A DNA stretch of 64,000 nt from Frankia nepalensis (GCF_016786325.1 NZ_JADWYU010000085.1:37235-101234); one strand, 5' to 3'. Numbered from the stretch's first letter, positions 1 through 9,301 are shown. Numbers and translations are program-made. Notes: generated by a model not told the origin, from the letters alone.

Positions 1-2
1 CC

Positions 3-983
3 GGGCGCCCGAAGTCCGAGTGGACCCTCGACCCGCTGAACTTCAGCGAGATGCGCCGGTCAGCGTGGGACGTGCACGCGCGGGTGAAGGACATGGACCT
101 CGACGGCATCTGGGCGTCGTTGTGCTTCCCGTCCGGGGCCTGGGGCTTCACCGGCCGCGTGCTGTCGATGAACCTCGACGAACAGGTCGGGCTCGCCGCG
201 GTCCGGGCGTGGAACAGCTGGATGATCGAGGAGTGGCACGGCGCGTACCCGGAGCGCTTCATCCCGATGCAGCTGCCCTGGTTCAAGGACCCGAAGGTCG
301 CCGCAGACGAGATCCGCCGCAACGCCGAGCTCGGCTTCACGTCGGTGTCGTTCCTCGAGTCGCCGCACCTGCTCAAGCTCCCGCCGATCACCAACCACAA
401 GCACTGGGAGCCGTTCTTCAAGGCGTGCGAGGAGACCGACACCGTCATCTCGCTGCACTGCGGCGCGAGCGGCTTCGTCCTGCAGGGCTCGCCCGGTGGT
501 GGCCTGAACGTGCAGACGTCGCTCTTCCCGGCGGGCGCGTTCTGCGCCGCGGTGGACTGGGTGTGGGCCGGCATCCCGACGCGCTACCCGAACCTCAAGA
601 TCGCGCTGAGCGAGGGCGGCATCGGCTGGGTGCCGATGGCGATCAACCGCCTCGACTACGTGCTCGCGCACTCCGGCAGCGGCGGCACGCCGTGGACCTA
701 CGACGTGACGCCGAGCGAGGCGTTGCGCAGGAACTTCTACTTCTGCATGCTCGACGACCCCGGCACCCTCGACCAGCGCCACATGATCGGGATCGACCAC
801 ATCCTGTTCGAGACGGACTTCCCGCACGCCGACTCGACCTGGCCGGGCTCGCAGGACCTGCTGCGCAAGCGCTTCGCCGACATCCCGCGACACGAGGCCG
901 TGATGATCGCCGGCGGCAACGCCGCGAAGCTGTTCCGGCATCCGCTGCCCCAGAGCAGCGACTGGCCCGCGATCGCCCCGTAG
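3..983 (+). CDS. Amidohydrolase family protein, 5' partial
   Basis: This is a metal-dependent hydrolase of the amidohydrolase-2 (TIM-barrel) family, typically acting on ring-cleavage or decarboxylation substrates in aromatic or steroid catabolism; the actual substrate cannot be told. The reading frame is open to the left edge, and residues upstream of the first ATG at 51 fit the family, so the true start lies before the window. Visible signatures are the SLHCGASG segment near the middle (a histidine metal ligand) and the C-terminal FETDFPHAD segment, which carries the conserved aspartate. A stop at 981-983 gives a normal C-terminus. It lies 180 bp upstream of the M13 peptidase, with no sign of co-transcription. 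Confidence 0.9.
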   Translation, partial: GRPKSEWTLDPLNFSEMRRSAWDVHARVKDMDLDGIWASLCFPSGAWGFTGRVLSMNLDEQVGLAAVRAWNSWMIEEWHGAYPERFIPMQLPWFKDPKVAADEIRRNAELGFTSVSFLESPHLLKLPPITNHKHWEPFFKACEETDTVISLHCGASGFVLQGSPGGGLNVQTSLFPAGAFCAAVDWVWAGIPTRYPNLKIALSEGGIGWVPMAINRLDYVLAHSGSGGTPWTYDVTPSEALRRNFYFCMLDDPGTLDQRHMIGIDHILFETDFPHADSTWPGSQDLLRKRFADIPRHEAVMIAGGNAAKLFRHPLPQSSDWPAIAP

Positions 984-1163
984 ACCCACGCTCGGCCCCA
1001 CGAGCCACCGTGCCGCCAGCGCCGCGCCGCTGGCCGGCGGCGCGCGCGTCGACGCGCGCGCCCACGGGTCGGCGGCCGGGGCGGCCGCCCGAACGGCCGG
1101 CCGCCGGAGGGTTCTTGGTGAGATGCTTCCCTGGGCACCCACTCACCTGGAGACTTCCGTTCT

Positions 1164-3206
1164 GTGAGCATCCTCGACGACGCCCGCGAGGGCATGAACC
1201 TCGACGTACGACCGCAGGACGACCTCTTCGGCCACGTGAACGGCCGGTGGCTCGCCGAGGCGGAGATCCCGGCCGACCGCTCAAGCTGGGGCCCGTTCGT
1301 GCAGCTGGCCGACACCGCCGAGCGGCAGGTCCGCGACATCATCACCGACCTCGCGGCACGGGACCCGGCGGCCCAGAGCGCCGACACGCGCAAGATCGCC
1401 GACCTCTACAACTCCTTCCTGGACGTCGACACGATCCAGGAGCTCGGCCTGGGTCCGGCGCGGCCGCTGCTGGACGCCGCCCGCGGCGTGCGGGACGTCC
1501 GCGACCTCGCGGCGTTCCTCGGCGAGCTCGAGCGGGTCGGCGGCCACGGGCTGTTCGGCTCCTACGTCGACACCGACGACCGCGACTCCGACCGCTACCT
1601 GTTCAACCTCCTCCAGGGCGGCCTGGGCCTGCCGGACGAGTCGTACTACCGCGAGGAGAAGTTCGCCGAGATCCGCGCGAAGTACGTCGCCTACCTGACC
1701 CGCATGCTCGGGCTGGCCGAGCACCCCGACGCCGACGGCGCCGCGCGGCGGATCCTCGACCTGGACACGTTGATCGCCAAGGGCCACTGGGAGCGGGCCG
1801 AGACCCGCGACGTCCAGAAGACCTACAACCTGAGGACGGCCGAGGAGCTGGCGGCGCTCTGCCCGGCCTTCGACTGGGACGCCTACGTCACCGGCCTCGG
1901 CGGGCACCTGAGCGCAGGAGCACACGCGCGGAGGTCCCTTGCGAGGGACGAGCAAGGGGCCGGAGCGCGTGGGCGACGGAGCGAAGCGGAGACACTGGCC
2001 GGCCCGAGCGCGACGCTCGCCGAGGTGTGCGTGCGGCAGCCGTCGTTCTTCGAGCACCTCTCGGTGGTGCTGACCGACACGCCGATCGAGGTGTGGCGCG
2101 ACTGGCTGGTCGGCCACGTGCTGCGCTCGGCCGCGCCCTACCTGCCCGACGCGTTCGTCGAGACCCATTTCGACTTCTACGGCCGCACGCTGTCCGGCAC
2201 GCCCGAGCTGCGGGCCCGGTGGAAGCGCGCGGTGTCCTTCGTCGAGGGCGCGATCGGTGAGGCGGTCGGCGAGGAGTACGTCGCCCGGCACTTCCCGCCC
2301 CGCGCCAAGGCGCAGATGGACGACCTGGTCGCGAACCTGCTCGCGGCCTACCGTGAGTCGATCTCCCGGCTGGACTGGATGACCGAGGAGACCAAGCAGC
2401 GGGCGTTCGAGAAGCTCGAGACGTTCCGGCCCAAGATCGGCTACCCCGACCGGTTCCGGGACTACTCGAAGCTGCGGGTCCGTGGCGGCGACCTCATGGG
2501 CAACGCCCAGGCCGCCGCGGCGTTCGAGACCGACCGGCAGCTCGCCAAGATCGGCGCGCCGGTCGACCGCGACGAGTGGTTCATGCTCCCGCAGACGGTC
2601 AACGCCTACTACAACCCCGGCACCAACGAGATCTGCTTCCCGGCGGGCATCCTGCAGAAGCCGTTCTTCAGCCCGGACGCCCATCCGGCCGAGAACTACG
2701 GCGGCATCGGCGCCGTCATCGGCCATGAGGTCGGTCACGGTTTCGACGACCAGGGAGCGCAGTACGACGGCGCCGGCAACCTCAACGACTGGTGGACCCC
2801 GGCCGACAAGGCCGCGTTCGAGGTGAAGTCGAAGACGCTGGTGGAGCAGTACAACGCCTTCGAGCCGCGCAACCTGCCGGGCGAGAAGGTGAACGGCGCG
2901 CTCACCGTCGGCGAGAACATCGGCGATCTCGGCGGCCTGACCATCGCGCACCATGCCTACGTCATCTCCCAGGGCGGCGAGGCCGCCCGCGACGACCGGC
3001 GGCGGCTGTTCATGAACTGGGCCTATGTGTGGCGCACCAAGCGCCGCCTCGAGCTCGAGCGGCAGTACCTCACCACCGACCCGCACAGCCCGCCGGAGTT
3101 CCGCGCCAACATCGCGCGCAACCTCGACGAGTTCCACGAGGTCTTCGACACCACCCCCGGCGACGGCCTGTGGCTCGACCCCGACGACCGGGTCCGCATC
3201 TGGTAG
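1164..3206 (+). CDS. M13 family zinc metallopeptidase (neprilysin/PepO type)
   Basis: A 680-residue zinc endopeptidase of the M13 (neprilysin/PepO) family. The catalytic HEVGH zinc motif is at about residues 521-525 and the second-ligand ENIGD motif at about 584-588. The protein ends with the family's characteristic C-terminal tryptophan (VRIW). No signal peptide is visible, so a cytoplasmic peptidase is likely, as for other actinobacterial members. The start is GTG at 1164, preceded by GGAGA about 10 bases upstream. The odd feature is an arginine/alanine-rich stretch at about residues 248-279. It interrupts the conserved segment between GLGG and the RQPSF motif and is encoded by an imperfect palindrome (see separate entry). 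The frame is kept, so the protein may still be functional. Confidence 0.93.
   Translation: MSILDDAREGMNLDVRPQDDLFGHVNGRWLAEAEIPADRSSWGPFVQLADTAERQVRDIITDLAARDPAAQSADTRKIADLYNSFLDVDTIQELGLGPARPLLDAARGVRDVRDLAAFLGELERVGGHGLFGSYVDTDDRDSDRYLFNLLQGGLGLPDESYYREEKFAEIRAKYVAYLTRMLGLAEHPDADGAARRILDLDTLIAKGHWERAETRDVQKTYNLRTAEELAALCPAFDWDAYVTGLGGHLSAGAHARRSLARDEQGAGARGRRSEAETLAGPSATLAEVCVRQPSFFEHLSVVLTDTPIEVWRDWLVGHVLRSAAPYLPDAFVETHFDFYGRTLSGTPELRARWKRAVSFVEGAIGEAVGEEYVARHFPPRAKAQMDDLVANLLAAYRESISRLDWMTEETKQRAFEKLETFRPKIGYPDRFRDYSKLRVRGGDLMGNAQAAAAFETDRQLAKIGAPVDRDEWFMLPQTVNAYYNPGTNEICFPAGILQKPFFSPDAHPAENYGGIGAVIGHEVGHGFDDQGAQYDGAGNLNDWWTPADKAAFEVKSKTLVEQYNAFEPRNLPGEKVNGALTVGENIGDLGGLTIAHHAYVISQGGEAARDDRRRLFMNWAYVWRTKRRLELERQYLTTDPHSPPEFRANIARNLDEFHEVFDTTPGDGLWLDPDDRVRIW
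1905..2000 (+). repeat. In-frame palindromic insertion inside the M13 peptidase gene
   Basis: About 96 bp (some 32 codons) appear inserted without breaking the frame. The core is an imperfect inverted repeat: CACGCGC...CCCTTGC at 1923-1942 faces GCAAGGG...GCGCGTG at 1952-1971, with a nested GTCCCT/AGGGAC hairpin in the centre. The encoded peptide is rich in Arg, Ala, Glu and Gly, unlike the flanking catalytic-family sequence. The boundaries are inferred from where family-like sequence stops and resumes. Confidence 0.6.
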
Positions 3207-3220
3207 CCGGAAGCTGGCCG

Positions 3221-3258
3221 GCCGGGGTCCGCGGCTTCCGGCAGCCGCGGACCCGGCC
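3221..3258 (+). terminator. Strong hairpin downstream of the M13 peptidase
   Basis: GGTCCGCGGCT at 3226-3236 pairs perfectly with AGCCGCGGACC at 3243-3253, and the arms extend outward through GCCGG/CCGGCC with one bulge. The hairpin starts 14 bases after the stop codon. There is no T-tract, which is usual for terminators in very GC-rich actinomycetes. Confidence 0.55.
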
Positions 3259-3437
3259 TGGGATCGGGGCATGAGCCAGGGTGCCAAAACAGGCCGTGGC
3301 GGCACCACCAGCGCTGGAATCATGGACCGGACTGCCCGCGGGCCAGGACGCGACGCGATCAGCGCCAGCTCCCTGTCCACCGTCCGTGCCTGCTGGGGCC
3401 ACGACCTCGTCCAGGAGCCATCAGACAAGCCCTGAAG

Positions 3438-3612
3438 AAACCTCGGAACCGACGAGCGGGGCGGCCCGAGGGGCAGCTGGTCATGACCTGTGGGGTTTTC
3501 GACCATGATCCCAGACGCCATGGTGCCGAAAACCCGCTCGTCTGGCGCCATAGCCCATGGACCGATCCCAGGACCGGCCGGCCGCCAGGGATCTTCCATC
3601 GCCACAGGCGGC
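3438..3612 (+). repeat. Dispersed structured intergenic repeat, copy 1
   Basis: About 175 bp of non-coding sequence that recurs at 48891-49076 in the same orientation, at roughly 80-85% identity by eye. Shared blocks include GCTGGTCATGACCTG, TTCGACCATGATCCCAGA and CCAGGACCGGCC. In this copy the arms GTTTTCGACCATG (3495-3507) and CATGGTGCCGAAAAC (3519-3533) form a long hairpin, next to the perfect palindrome GGTCATGACC. It sits in the gap between the converging peptidase and methyltransferase genes. Function unknown. Confidence 0.7.
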
Positions 3613-3634
3613 CGGTCGAAGGCCGGCTCCATCA

Positions 3635-4156
3635 CTAAACGAGTCCGGCGAGCCGGTAGAGGACCAGGGAGCCGGCGACAGCGACGTTGAGGCTCGCGCC
3701 GGTGCCGATCATCGGTATCTCGACCGCGACGTCGACCAGTCCCAAGGCGTCGGCCGGCAGGCCTGTCCGCTCGTGGCCGAGCAGCATCACGGTGCGTTGC
3801 CTGGCAGCCGGCAGGTCGGCGAGGCGGACCGACTCGTCGGTGAGCTCGACGCCGACGACGCGGCTGCCGGCGGCCTTCTGGCCTTCGAGCCAGGACAGTG
3901 GGTCGCGGCCGACCCAGTGCACGCAGCTCCGGTGCCGCAGCGTGTTGCCGCGGGCGAGTGCCTCGGGTACGTGGGGAAGCCGGGGTACCGCGAGACAGGC
4001 CCCGACGGCGTCGCAGGTACGCAGGAGCGTGCCCAGGTTGACGCCGTGCAGGGGCCACAGCGGCGCGGCGATCAGATGGTCCCAGCAGGAATGCGAGCGT
4101 GGGCGACGGGCACGTCGCAGCTCCCCCGGGCTGCGCGGGCGCGGGGCGCTCACCAT
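3635..4156 (-). CDS. SpoU/TrmH-family RNA 2'-O-methyltransferase
   Basis: A 173-residue SPOUT-class enzyme expected to transfer a methyl group from S-adenosylmethionine to a ribose 2'-OH in tRNA or rRNA. All three SpoU motifs are visible: NLGTLLRTCDAVGAC (residues 40-54), LLGHERTGLPADAL (125-138) and IPMIGTGASLNVAVAG (147-162), which form the knotted cofactor site. The length fits a minimal SpoU domain without an N-terminal substrate-binding domain. The ATG at 4156 is chosen because upstream in-frame sequence is arginine-rich and unlike the family. A GAGGTGG sequence lies about 14 bases upstream, a little far. It diverges from the helicase gene across a 263-bp gap. The exact RNA target cannot be told. 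Confidence 0.85.
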   Translation of the reverse strand: MVSAPRPRSPGELRRARRPRSHSCWDHLIAAPLWPLHGVNLGTLLRTCDAVGACLAVPRLPHVPEALARGNTLRHRSCVHWVGRDPLSWLEGQKAAGSRVVGVELTDESVRLADLPAARQRTVMLLGHERTGLPADALGLVDVAVEIPMIGTGASLNVAVAGSLVLYRLAGLV

Positions 4157-4419
4157 CCGTTGGTGGAGACCACCTCCGCATCGCCGACTCGACCGGCCGA
4201 CCGGCCCGCTTCCCACGATCTCCACATGAGCACGGCGCTTCGCGGCGCGCCGAAACCATCGACGACGACAGTCGCGTCGACGATACCGTGACCAGCAGGC
4301 GGCGAGTCCGTCTTGTCGCTGGCCGCTTCGACGCCCACGCGGGTCGCATGGTGTACGTAAGCTCTCGGGCGAGCGCCGCGGAGATGCCCGAACTCGGGCA
4401 ACGGCCTCTGGGAGTGCCG

Positions 4420-7400
4420 ATGCTGGTCGTGCACGGTGTCCGCGCGACCGCCAGCGGGGTCTGGCTGTGGGCCGAGGACACGCGGCGGTGGAGCCAGGCA
4501 CCGGGACGACCTGACACGTTCCGTGGAAGCGGGAGCGGCGAACGGGCGCCGGGGCCAACCCGGAACACCGAGCCCGCGCCCCACCCCTTCGCCGCCCTGC
4601 CCCCGGAGCTGGCGCCGCTCGCCACGGGCGGACCCACCGCGACCCCGCGGCTCGCCGTGTTCCTGCCGAGCGCACCCGCGGCACCGCTCGCCTCGCCGGA
4701 CCTCGCGGCCGCATTGGCCGCCGCGACGCCCGGGTCCGGACCTGGTGGAGCCGGCGCGCCTGCCCATGGCCCGGTCCTGCGGCGCTGGCTGGTCGACACG
4801 ATCCGCCCGGAGGCCCCACTGGCACTCGGAGCGTTGCGGGAGCCGGGCGAGGCGTTCCGCCTCGGGGCCTCCGCGCTGTTCCTGCTGGCCGTCGACGCGT
4901 TCGCCGCGGACCTGGTCGACCGCGGCCGGGTTCTCCCGGCGGTCGGGTGGGACGGCGCGCGGCCGCTGGCGCGCTGGCAGCCGGTCCTCACCGGGCCGGA
5001 CGCCGAACGGTTCGACGACCTGACCGCCGGCATGCCGCCGGCGTTCCGCGCCGTCGGCGAGGGCGCCGCCGCCGGGAACGACCCGGCCGAGGCACTGGGC
5101 GGCACGCTCGACGACCTCGTGGACGCCCACGCGCGCGGACGGCTTCGGCGGGCGCGGCGTACGCCGTCGGCCCCGGGACCGCCCGGGCCGCCCCTGGGCG
5201 GCGCCACGGCCGGCTGGCTACGCGCCCTCGGCGACGACCCGCGCTTCACCGCCGCCGGCGACGCGGCGCACGAGCTCGCCACGAAGGTCGAGACGTGGCG
5301 CTCGGGCGGCACCCGGCCGTGGCCAACACGGGTGTGCTTCCGGCTCGGCGAACCGGGTGCCCTGTCGAGGACCGCTCCGGGCGACGCCGACGCCTGGCGG
5401 ATCGACTTCCTGGTCCAGGCGGTCGAGGACCCCGGTGTCCGGGTGCCCGCCGGCCAGGTCTGGCGGGATCGGCCCACCGGGCCCGCGACGTGGGCCACCG
5501 AGACCGAGGAGTCGCTGCTCGCCGGGCTCGGGCGGGCCGTGGCCGTGTGGCCTGAGCTGGGCCGGGCGCTGCGCGAGGCCCGGCCGACAGGACTGGACCT
5601 GACCCTCGAGCAGGCCCAGGAGTTCCTGCGCGTCGCCGGTTCCCTCGAGCAGGAGGGCTTCGGGGTGCTCGTGCCGTCCTGGTGGGCGCGGCCGGTCCGG
5701 CCCACGCCTCGGCTCGCCGTGCGCGCGGTGAACCCGATGACGCCGATCCTGCGGGACGTCACGACGGACCTCGACCAGATCGTCGACTTCCGCTGGGCCG
5801 TCAGCCTGGGCGACGTCGAGCTCAGCCGCGCCGAGCTCGACGGCCTCGCGCGGGCGAAGTCCGAGCTCGTCAAGGTCAGGGGCCGGTGGACCCGGGTGGA
5901 CCCCGGCACGCTCGCCGGGCTCGACCTGGCCCGGCGGTCCGCCGGCGGCCGGATGGCCGTCCGCGACGTCCTCCCCTTCGCCGGTCTGTCCGCCCACCCC
6001 GCCGGGGACGACGCCGCCGGCACGGAGATCGAGGTGGTCGCGGACGGCTGGCTCGGCGCTCTGCTCGCCGGCCTGGACCGCCAGCCGAGCCAGGGGCCGC
6101 CGCTGGTCGAGCCGCCCGCCGGCCTGGGGGTACGCCTGCGCCCCTACCAGGCACACGGCCTGGCCTGGCTCGCCCTGCTCGACCGGCTCGGCGTCGGGGC
6201 GGTCCTCGCCGACGACATGGGCCTGGGCAAGACCATCCAGGTCCTGGCACTGGAGCTGCTCACCCGGGACGCCGGCCGCCGCGGGCCCACCCTCGTCGTC
6301 TGCCCGACCTCGGTGCTCGGGAACTGGCTGCGCGAGGCGGAGCGGGTCGCTCCCGGCCTGCGGGTCCACACCCACCACGCGGACCGCCGGCGGCCGGAGG
6401 TGGAGCTGGCCGAGGCCGCCCGGGGGCATGACCTGGTCCTCACGACCTACACGCAGCTCGCCCGTGACGTCGAGGAGTTCCGCCCGGTCGCGTGGGAACG
6501 GCTCGTCCTCGACGAGGCGCAGCAGATCAAGAACTCCGCGACCGCCCAGGCCCGCGCCGCGCGCCGGCTGACCGCCCGCCACCGGGTCGCGCTGACCGGC
6601 ACCCCGGTGGAGAACCGGCTCGGCGACCTCTGGTCGATCATGCGTGTGGTCAACCCGGGGCTGCTCGGCTCGGCCAGCTCGTTCCGCGCCCGCTACGCGG
6701 TGCCGATCGAGCGTTACGGCGACGCCGACGCGACCGCCCGGCTGCGCCGGCGGATCCGCCCCGTCGTGCTGCGCCGGGTGAAGACCGACCCGTCGGTGGT
6801 GCGTGACCTGCCGGCGAAGGCGGAGCTGCGCCAGCTGTGCACGCTGACGACGGAGCAGGCGTCGCTGTACCGGGCGGTCGTCGACGACATGATGGAGCGC
6901 CTGCGGGACGCCTCGTCCCCGGTACGCCGGAGCGGCGTCGTGCTCGCGGCGATGACGCGGCTGAAGCAGGTCTGCAACCACCCGGCCCACCTGCTCGGGG
7001 ACTCCTCGGCGCTGCCCGGCCGGTCCGGCAAGCTGGCCCGGCTGGAGGAGCTGCTCGCGCAGGTCGTCGCGGGCGGCGAGCGGGCGCTGTGCTTCACCCA
7101 GTTCGCCCGCTTCGGCGCCATGCTCGCCCCCTACCTGTCCACCCGGCTCGGGGTGGACGTGTCGTTCCTGCACGGCGGCCTGCGTCCCGCCGAGCGGGAC
7201 AGGCTCGTCGAGCGCTTCCAGACCCGGCAAGGACCGGGCGTGTTCCTGCTCTCCCTCAAGGCCGGCGGCACCGGCGTGAACCTGACCGCGGCGAACCACG
7301 TCATCCACATCGACCGCTGGTGGAACCCCGCGGTGGAGGCACAGGCGACGGACCGCGCCCACCGCATCGGCCAGCGGCGCGACGTGTGGGTCCAGACGCT

Positions 7401-7563
7401 GCTGTGCATGGGCACGCTCGAGGAGCGCATCGACCGGATCCTCACGGACAAGGCGGCGCTGGCCCGGACCATCGTCGGCGGCGGCGAGAGCTGGCTGGGG
7501 GCGCTGTCCACCGACGAGCTGCGGGATCTCGTCGCGCTCGCGCCCGAGGCCGTCCATGACTGA
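4420..7563 (+). CDS. SNF2-family DEAD/DEAH-box helicase
   Basis: A 1047-residue SNF2/SWI2-type ATP-dependent DNA translocase. The N-terminal 560 residues match the long accessory region of actinobacterial SNF2 proteins. The motor follows: Walker A DDMGLGKT (about 598-605), DEAQ box (698-701), the GTPVENRLGDLW motif III region, and motif VI QATDRAHRIGQR (975-986). The start at ATG 4420 follows GGGAG by six bases and gives the usual MLVVHG start; upstream in-frame sequence looks non-coding. The downstream SWIM zinc-finger gene overlaps by eight bases. This helicase/SWIM pairing is common in actinobacteria and suggests joint action in DNA repair or chromosome maintenance, but the cellular role is not established. 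Confidence 0.93.
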   Translation: MLVVHGVRATASGVWLWAEDTRRWSQAPGRPDTFRGSGSGERAPGPTRNTEPAPHPFAALPPELAPLATGGPTATPRLAVFLPSAPAAPLASPDLAAALAAATPGSGPGGAGAPAHGPVLRRWLVDTIRPEAPLALGALREPGEAFRLGASALFLLAVDAFAADLVDRGRVLPAVGWDGARPLARWQPVLTGPDAERFDDLTAGMPPAFRAVGEGAAAGNDPAEALGGTLDDLVDAHARGRLRRARRTPSAPGPPGPPLGGATAGWLRALGDDPRFTAAGDAAHELATKVETWRSGGTRPWPTRVCFRLGEPGALSRTAPGDADAWRIDFLVQAVEDPGVRVPAGQVWRDRPTGPATWATETEESLLAGLGRAVAVWPELGRALREARPTGLDLTLEQAQEFLRVAGSLEQEGFGVLVPSWWARPVRPTPRLAVRAVNPMTPILRDVTTDLDQIVDFRWAVSLGDVELSRAELDGLARAKSELVKVRGRWTRVDPGTLAGLDLARRSAGGRMAVRDVLPFAGLSAHPAGDDAAGTEIEVVADGWLGALLAGLDRQPSQGPPLVEPPAGLGVRLRPYQAHGLAWLALLDRLGVGAVLADDMGLGKTIQVLALELLTRDAGRRGPTLVVCPTSVLGNWLREAERVAPGLRVHTHHADRRRPEVELAEAARGHDLVLTTYTQLARDVEEFRPVAWERLVLDEAQQIKNSATAQARAARRLTARHRVALTGTPVENRLGDLWSIMRVVNPGLLGSASSFRARYAVPIERYGDADATARLRRRIRPVVLRRVKTDPSVVRDLPAKAELRQLCTLTTEQASLYRAVVDDMMERLRDASSPVRRSGVVLAAMTRLKQVCNHPAHLLGDSSALPGRSGKLARLEELLAQVVAGGERALCFTQFARFGAMLAPYLSTRLGVDVSFLHGGLRPAERDRLVERFQTRQGPGVFLLSLKAGGTGVNLTAANHVIHIDRWWNPAVEAQATDRAHRIGQRRDVWVQTLLCMGTLEERIDRILTDKAALARTIVGGGESWLGALSTDELRDLVALAPEAVHD

Positions 7564-8509
7564 CGTCCGGGCCGGCGGGGACCGCGGCCGCCGGGACGGG
7601 CGGGCCTGGTGGTCGTCGGAGTTCCTCGCGCTGGTCGTGGGCATGAGCCCGCCCGAGCCACTGCGCGCCGGCCGCGCTCTGGTGCGCACCGAGGCCGTGC
7701 TGAGCGTGCGGCGATCCGGCAACCTCGTCGTCGCGATGGTCCGTGACCGGGACGAGGACCTGTACAAGGCCCGGCTCGCCGTCCGGACGTTCGGCGACGC
7801 TGACTGGGGCCGCGTCGAGGAGGCGCTCGCCGCCGAGGCCGGGTACGCCGCCGCGCTGCTGGCCGGCTCGATGCCCGCGGGGATCGAGGAGGTCTTCGGC
7901 GCGCTCGGGCTCTCCCTCCTGCCCACCCGCGTCGACGACCTGGCGATGGACTGCACCTGCGCCGACTGGCAGCGGCCGTGCGCGCACCTCGTGGCGGCCG
8001 GCCACCAGCTCGCCGACGTGCTCGGCCTCGACCCGTTCGCGCTCCTGGCGCTGCGCGGCCGGGAACGTGACGCGCTCCTCGGCGAGATCCGACGCCTTCG
8101 CCCGCCGCCCACCTCTCGTTCCGCGGACGGCACCCGCGCGTACTCCTGGCCGGCGGGGCCGGGATGGTCCCCGGCGGTGCCCGGGCCGTCCGGCGCCACG
8201 ACGGCGGCGCTCCCGGCCGGCGGAGACGCGGAGCCGCTGCCCAGCGCGCCCGCCGCGTTCTGGTCATCGCCGGTTCCCGCCGGCCGCCTGGGCACCACGC
8301 CCGATCGTCACCGGCCCGCGGCGCGTCCCGACATCCTGCTGGAACTGTGCGGGCCGCTGGTGGTGGAACCGTTCGGCGACCTGCGCGACGCGCTGCGCCC
8401 CGCGTACCAGAGCTTCACGGCCCGGCGGCGTGACGAGGCCGGTGACGCGTCGGGAAGCCCGGCCGACCCCGCGGGTCCGGCGGAGAGCCCGCCGAGCGGC
8501 CTCGTGTAG
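7556..8509 (+). CDS. SWIM zinc-finger protein, partner of the SNF2 helicase
   Basis: A 317-residue protein with a SWIM-type zinc-binding motif, CTCADWQRPCAH at about residues 133-144 (CxC...CxH), expected to bind DNA or protein. The region after residue 185 is proline- and alanine-rich and of low complexity. ATG 7556 overlaps the end of the helicase gene, so translation is probably coupled. Helicase-SWIM gene pairs recur in actinobacteria, so a shared role in DNA metabolism is likely, though no enzyme activity can be read from this protein alone. Confidence 0.85.
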   Translation: MTDVRAGGDRGRRDGRAWWSSEFLALVVGMSPPEPLRAGRALVRTEAVLSVRRSGNLVVAMVRDRDEDLYKARLAVRTFGDADWGRVEEALAAEAGYAAALLAGSMPAGIEEVFGALGLSLLPTRVDDLAMDCTCADWQRPCAHLVAAGHQLADVLGLDPFALLALRGRERDALLGEIRRLRPPPTSRSADGTRAYSWPAGPGWSPAVPGPSGATTAALPAGGDAEPLPSAPAAFWSSPVPAGRLGTTPDRHRPAARPDILLELCGPLVVEPFGDLRDALRPAYQSFTARRRDEAGDASGSPADPAGPAESPPSGLV

Positions 8510-8512
8510 CGA

Positions 8513-9301
8513 TTACCAGACGCGAGCGAGGACGTTGGTGACGTAGCCGGTCATCCGGTCGAGCTTCGGCTTGTCGTCCGGGTTGGCGGCCGACAGCTTG
8601 CCCTGTGCCCATTCGGCCGCCCAGGTGGGCACGTTGTGCGCCGCGATTACATAGACCCAGTTCTTGCCCCACCGGTCCGAGTCGATGCGGTCACGCATCG
8701 CGTGCGCGGTCGAGTCCAGCGCCCAGTACGGGTCAAGCGCCTTGTCCCTGGTGATGTCGGGCAGCGTGGTGTTCCACTGGTTCAGGCCGAAGTCCGAGTT
8801 GGTCCAGTAGCCGACCGCGCCCGGGTCCCAGTTGCTCTCGATCGTCGTGATCCCCCGCAGCAGGCCCCGCGGGACGGTGTACTTCAACGCGTACCGGTCG
8901 GCGATCGGCATGAACAACGCGTACGCCGTCTCCTTGTGTACGAGGCCGGAAGGGCTGCGCTCGACCGCCGGAAGGTACATGTCGCGGTTGATCGTCGGCT
9001 GCTTGCGCTGCTGGAAGGCGATGACCGCGGCCCGGGTCGCCTCGGTGAACCGGCCGTCCGCCGGAATGGCCGGCGTCTTCTCACCGGAGACGGCCACGTG
9101 CCAGTTCAGCGCCCGCTGGATCGCCTTCACCCCCGCCCGGACCGCCTCGATGTCCTCGGGCGTGCTCCCCTCGGGCGCCCGCTCGCCAGCCCCGATCCCG
9201 TAGTACGGCCCGAAGCCGTTGCCCGTCGCGTTGACGGTGCCGCCCCTGCCGTCCGACGGCCAGCTACCCCGCCCCACGCGCACCCGGTCGGGAGTCGTCA
9301 C
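8513..9301 (-). CDS. Peptidoglycan-binding/lysozyme-like protein
   Basis: A roughly 262-residue protein that looks like a muralytic or peptidoglycan-binding enzyme. The first half contains a peptidoglycan-binding-like segment (VRAGVKAIQRALNWH...DGRFTEATRAAVIAFQ). The second half resembles a lysozyme-like or transglycosylase fold, with ITTIESNWDPGAVGYW carrying a candidate catalytic glutamate and a following NSDFGLNQWN. No signal peptide is seen, so it could be phage-derived or exported by another route. The start is uncertain: GTG at 9301 avoids an arginine-rich extension that would otherwise run to 9424. It converges tail to tail on the SWIM gene with only three bases between stops. Confidence 0.7.
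   Translation of the reverse strand: MTTPDRVRVGRGSWPSDGRGGTVNATGNGFGPYYGIGAGERAPEGSTPEDIEAVRAGVKAIQRALNWHVAVSGEKTPAIPADGRFTEATRAAVIAFQQRKQPTINRDMYLPAVERSPSGLVHKETAYALFMPIADRYALKYTVPRGLLRGITTIESNWDPGAVGYWTNSDFGLNQWNTTLPDITRDKALDPYWALDSTAHAMRDRIDSDRWGKNWVYVIAAHNVPTWAAEWAQGKLSAANPDDKPKLDRMTGYVTNVLARVW

Noticed and set aside
1281..6023. A 1580-codon minus-strand open frame, and other very long antisense frames such as 5218-8298
   Set aside because: They are antisense shadows of the M13 and helicase genes, created by high GC at third positions. The protein composition is arginine/proline-rich without domains.
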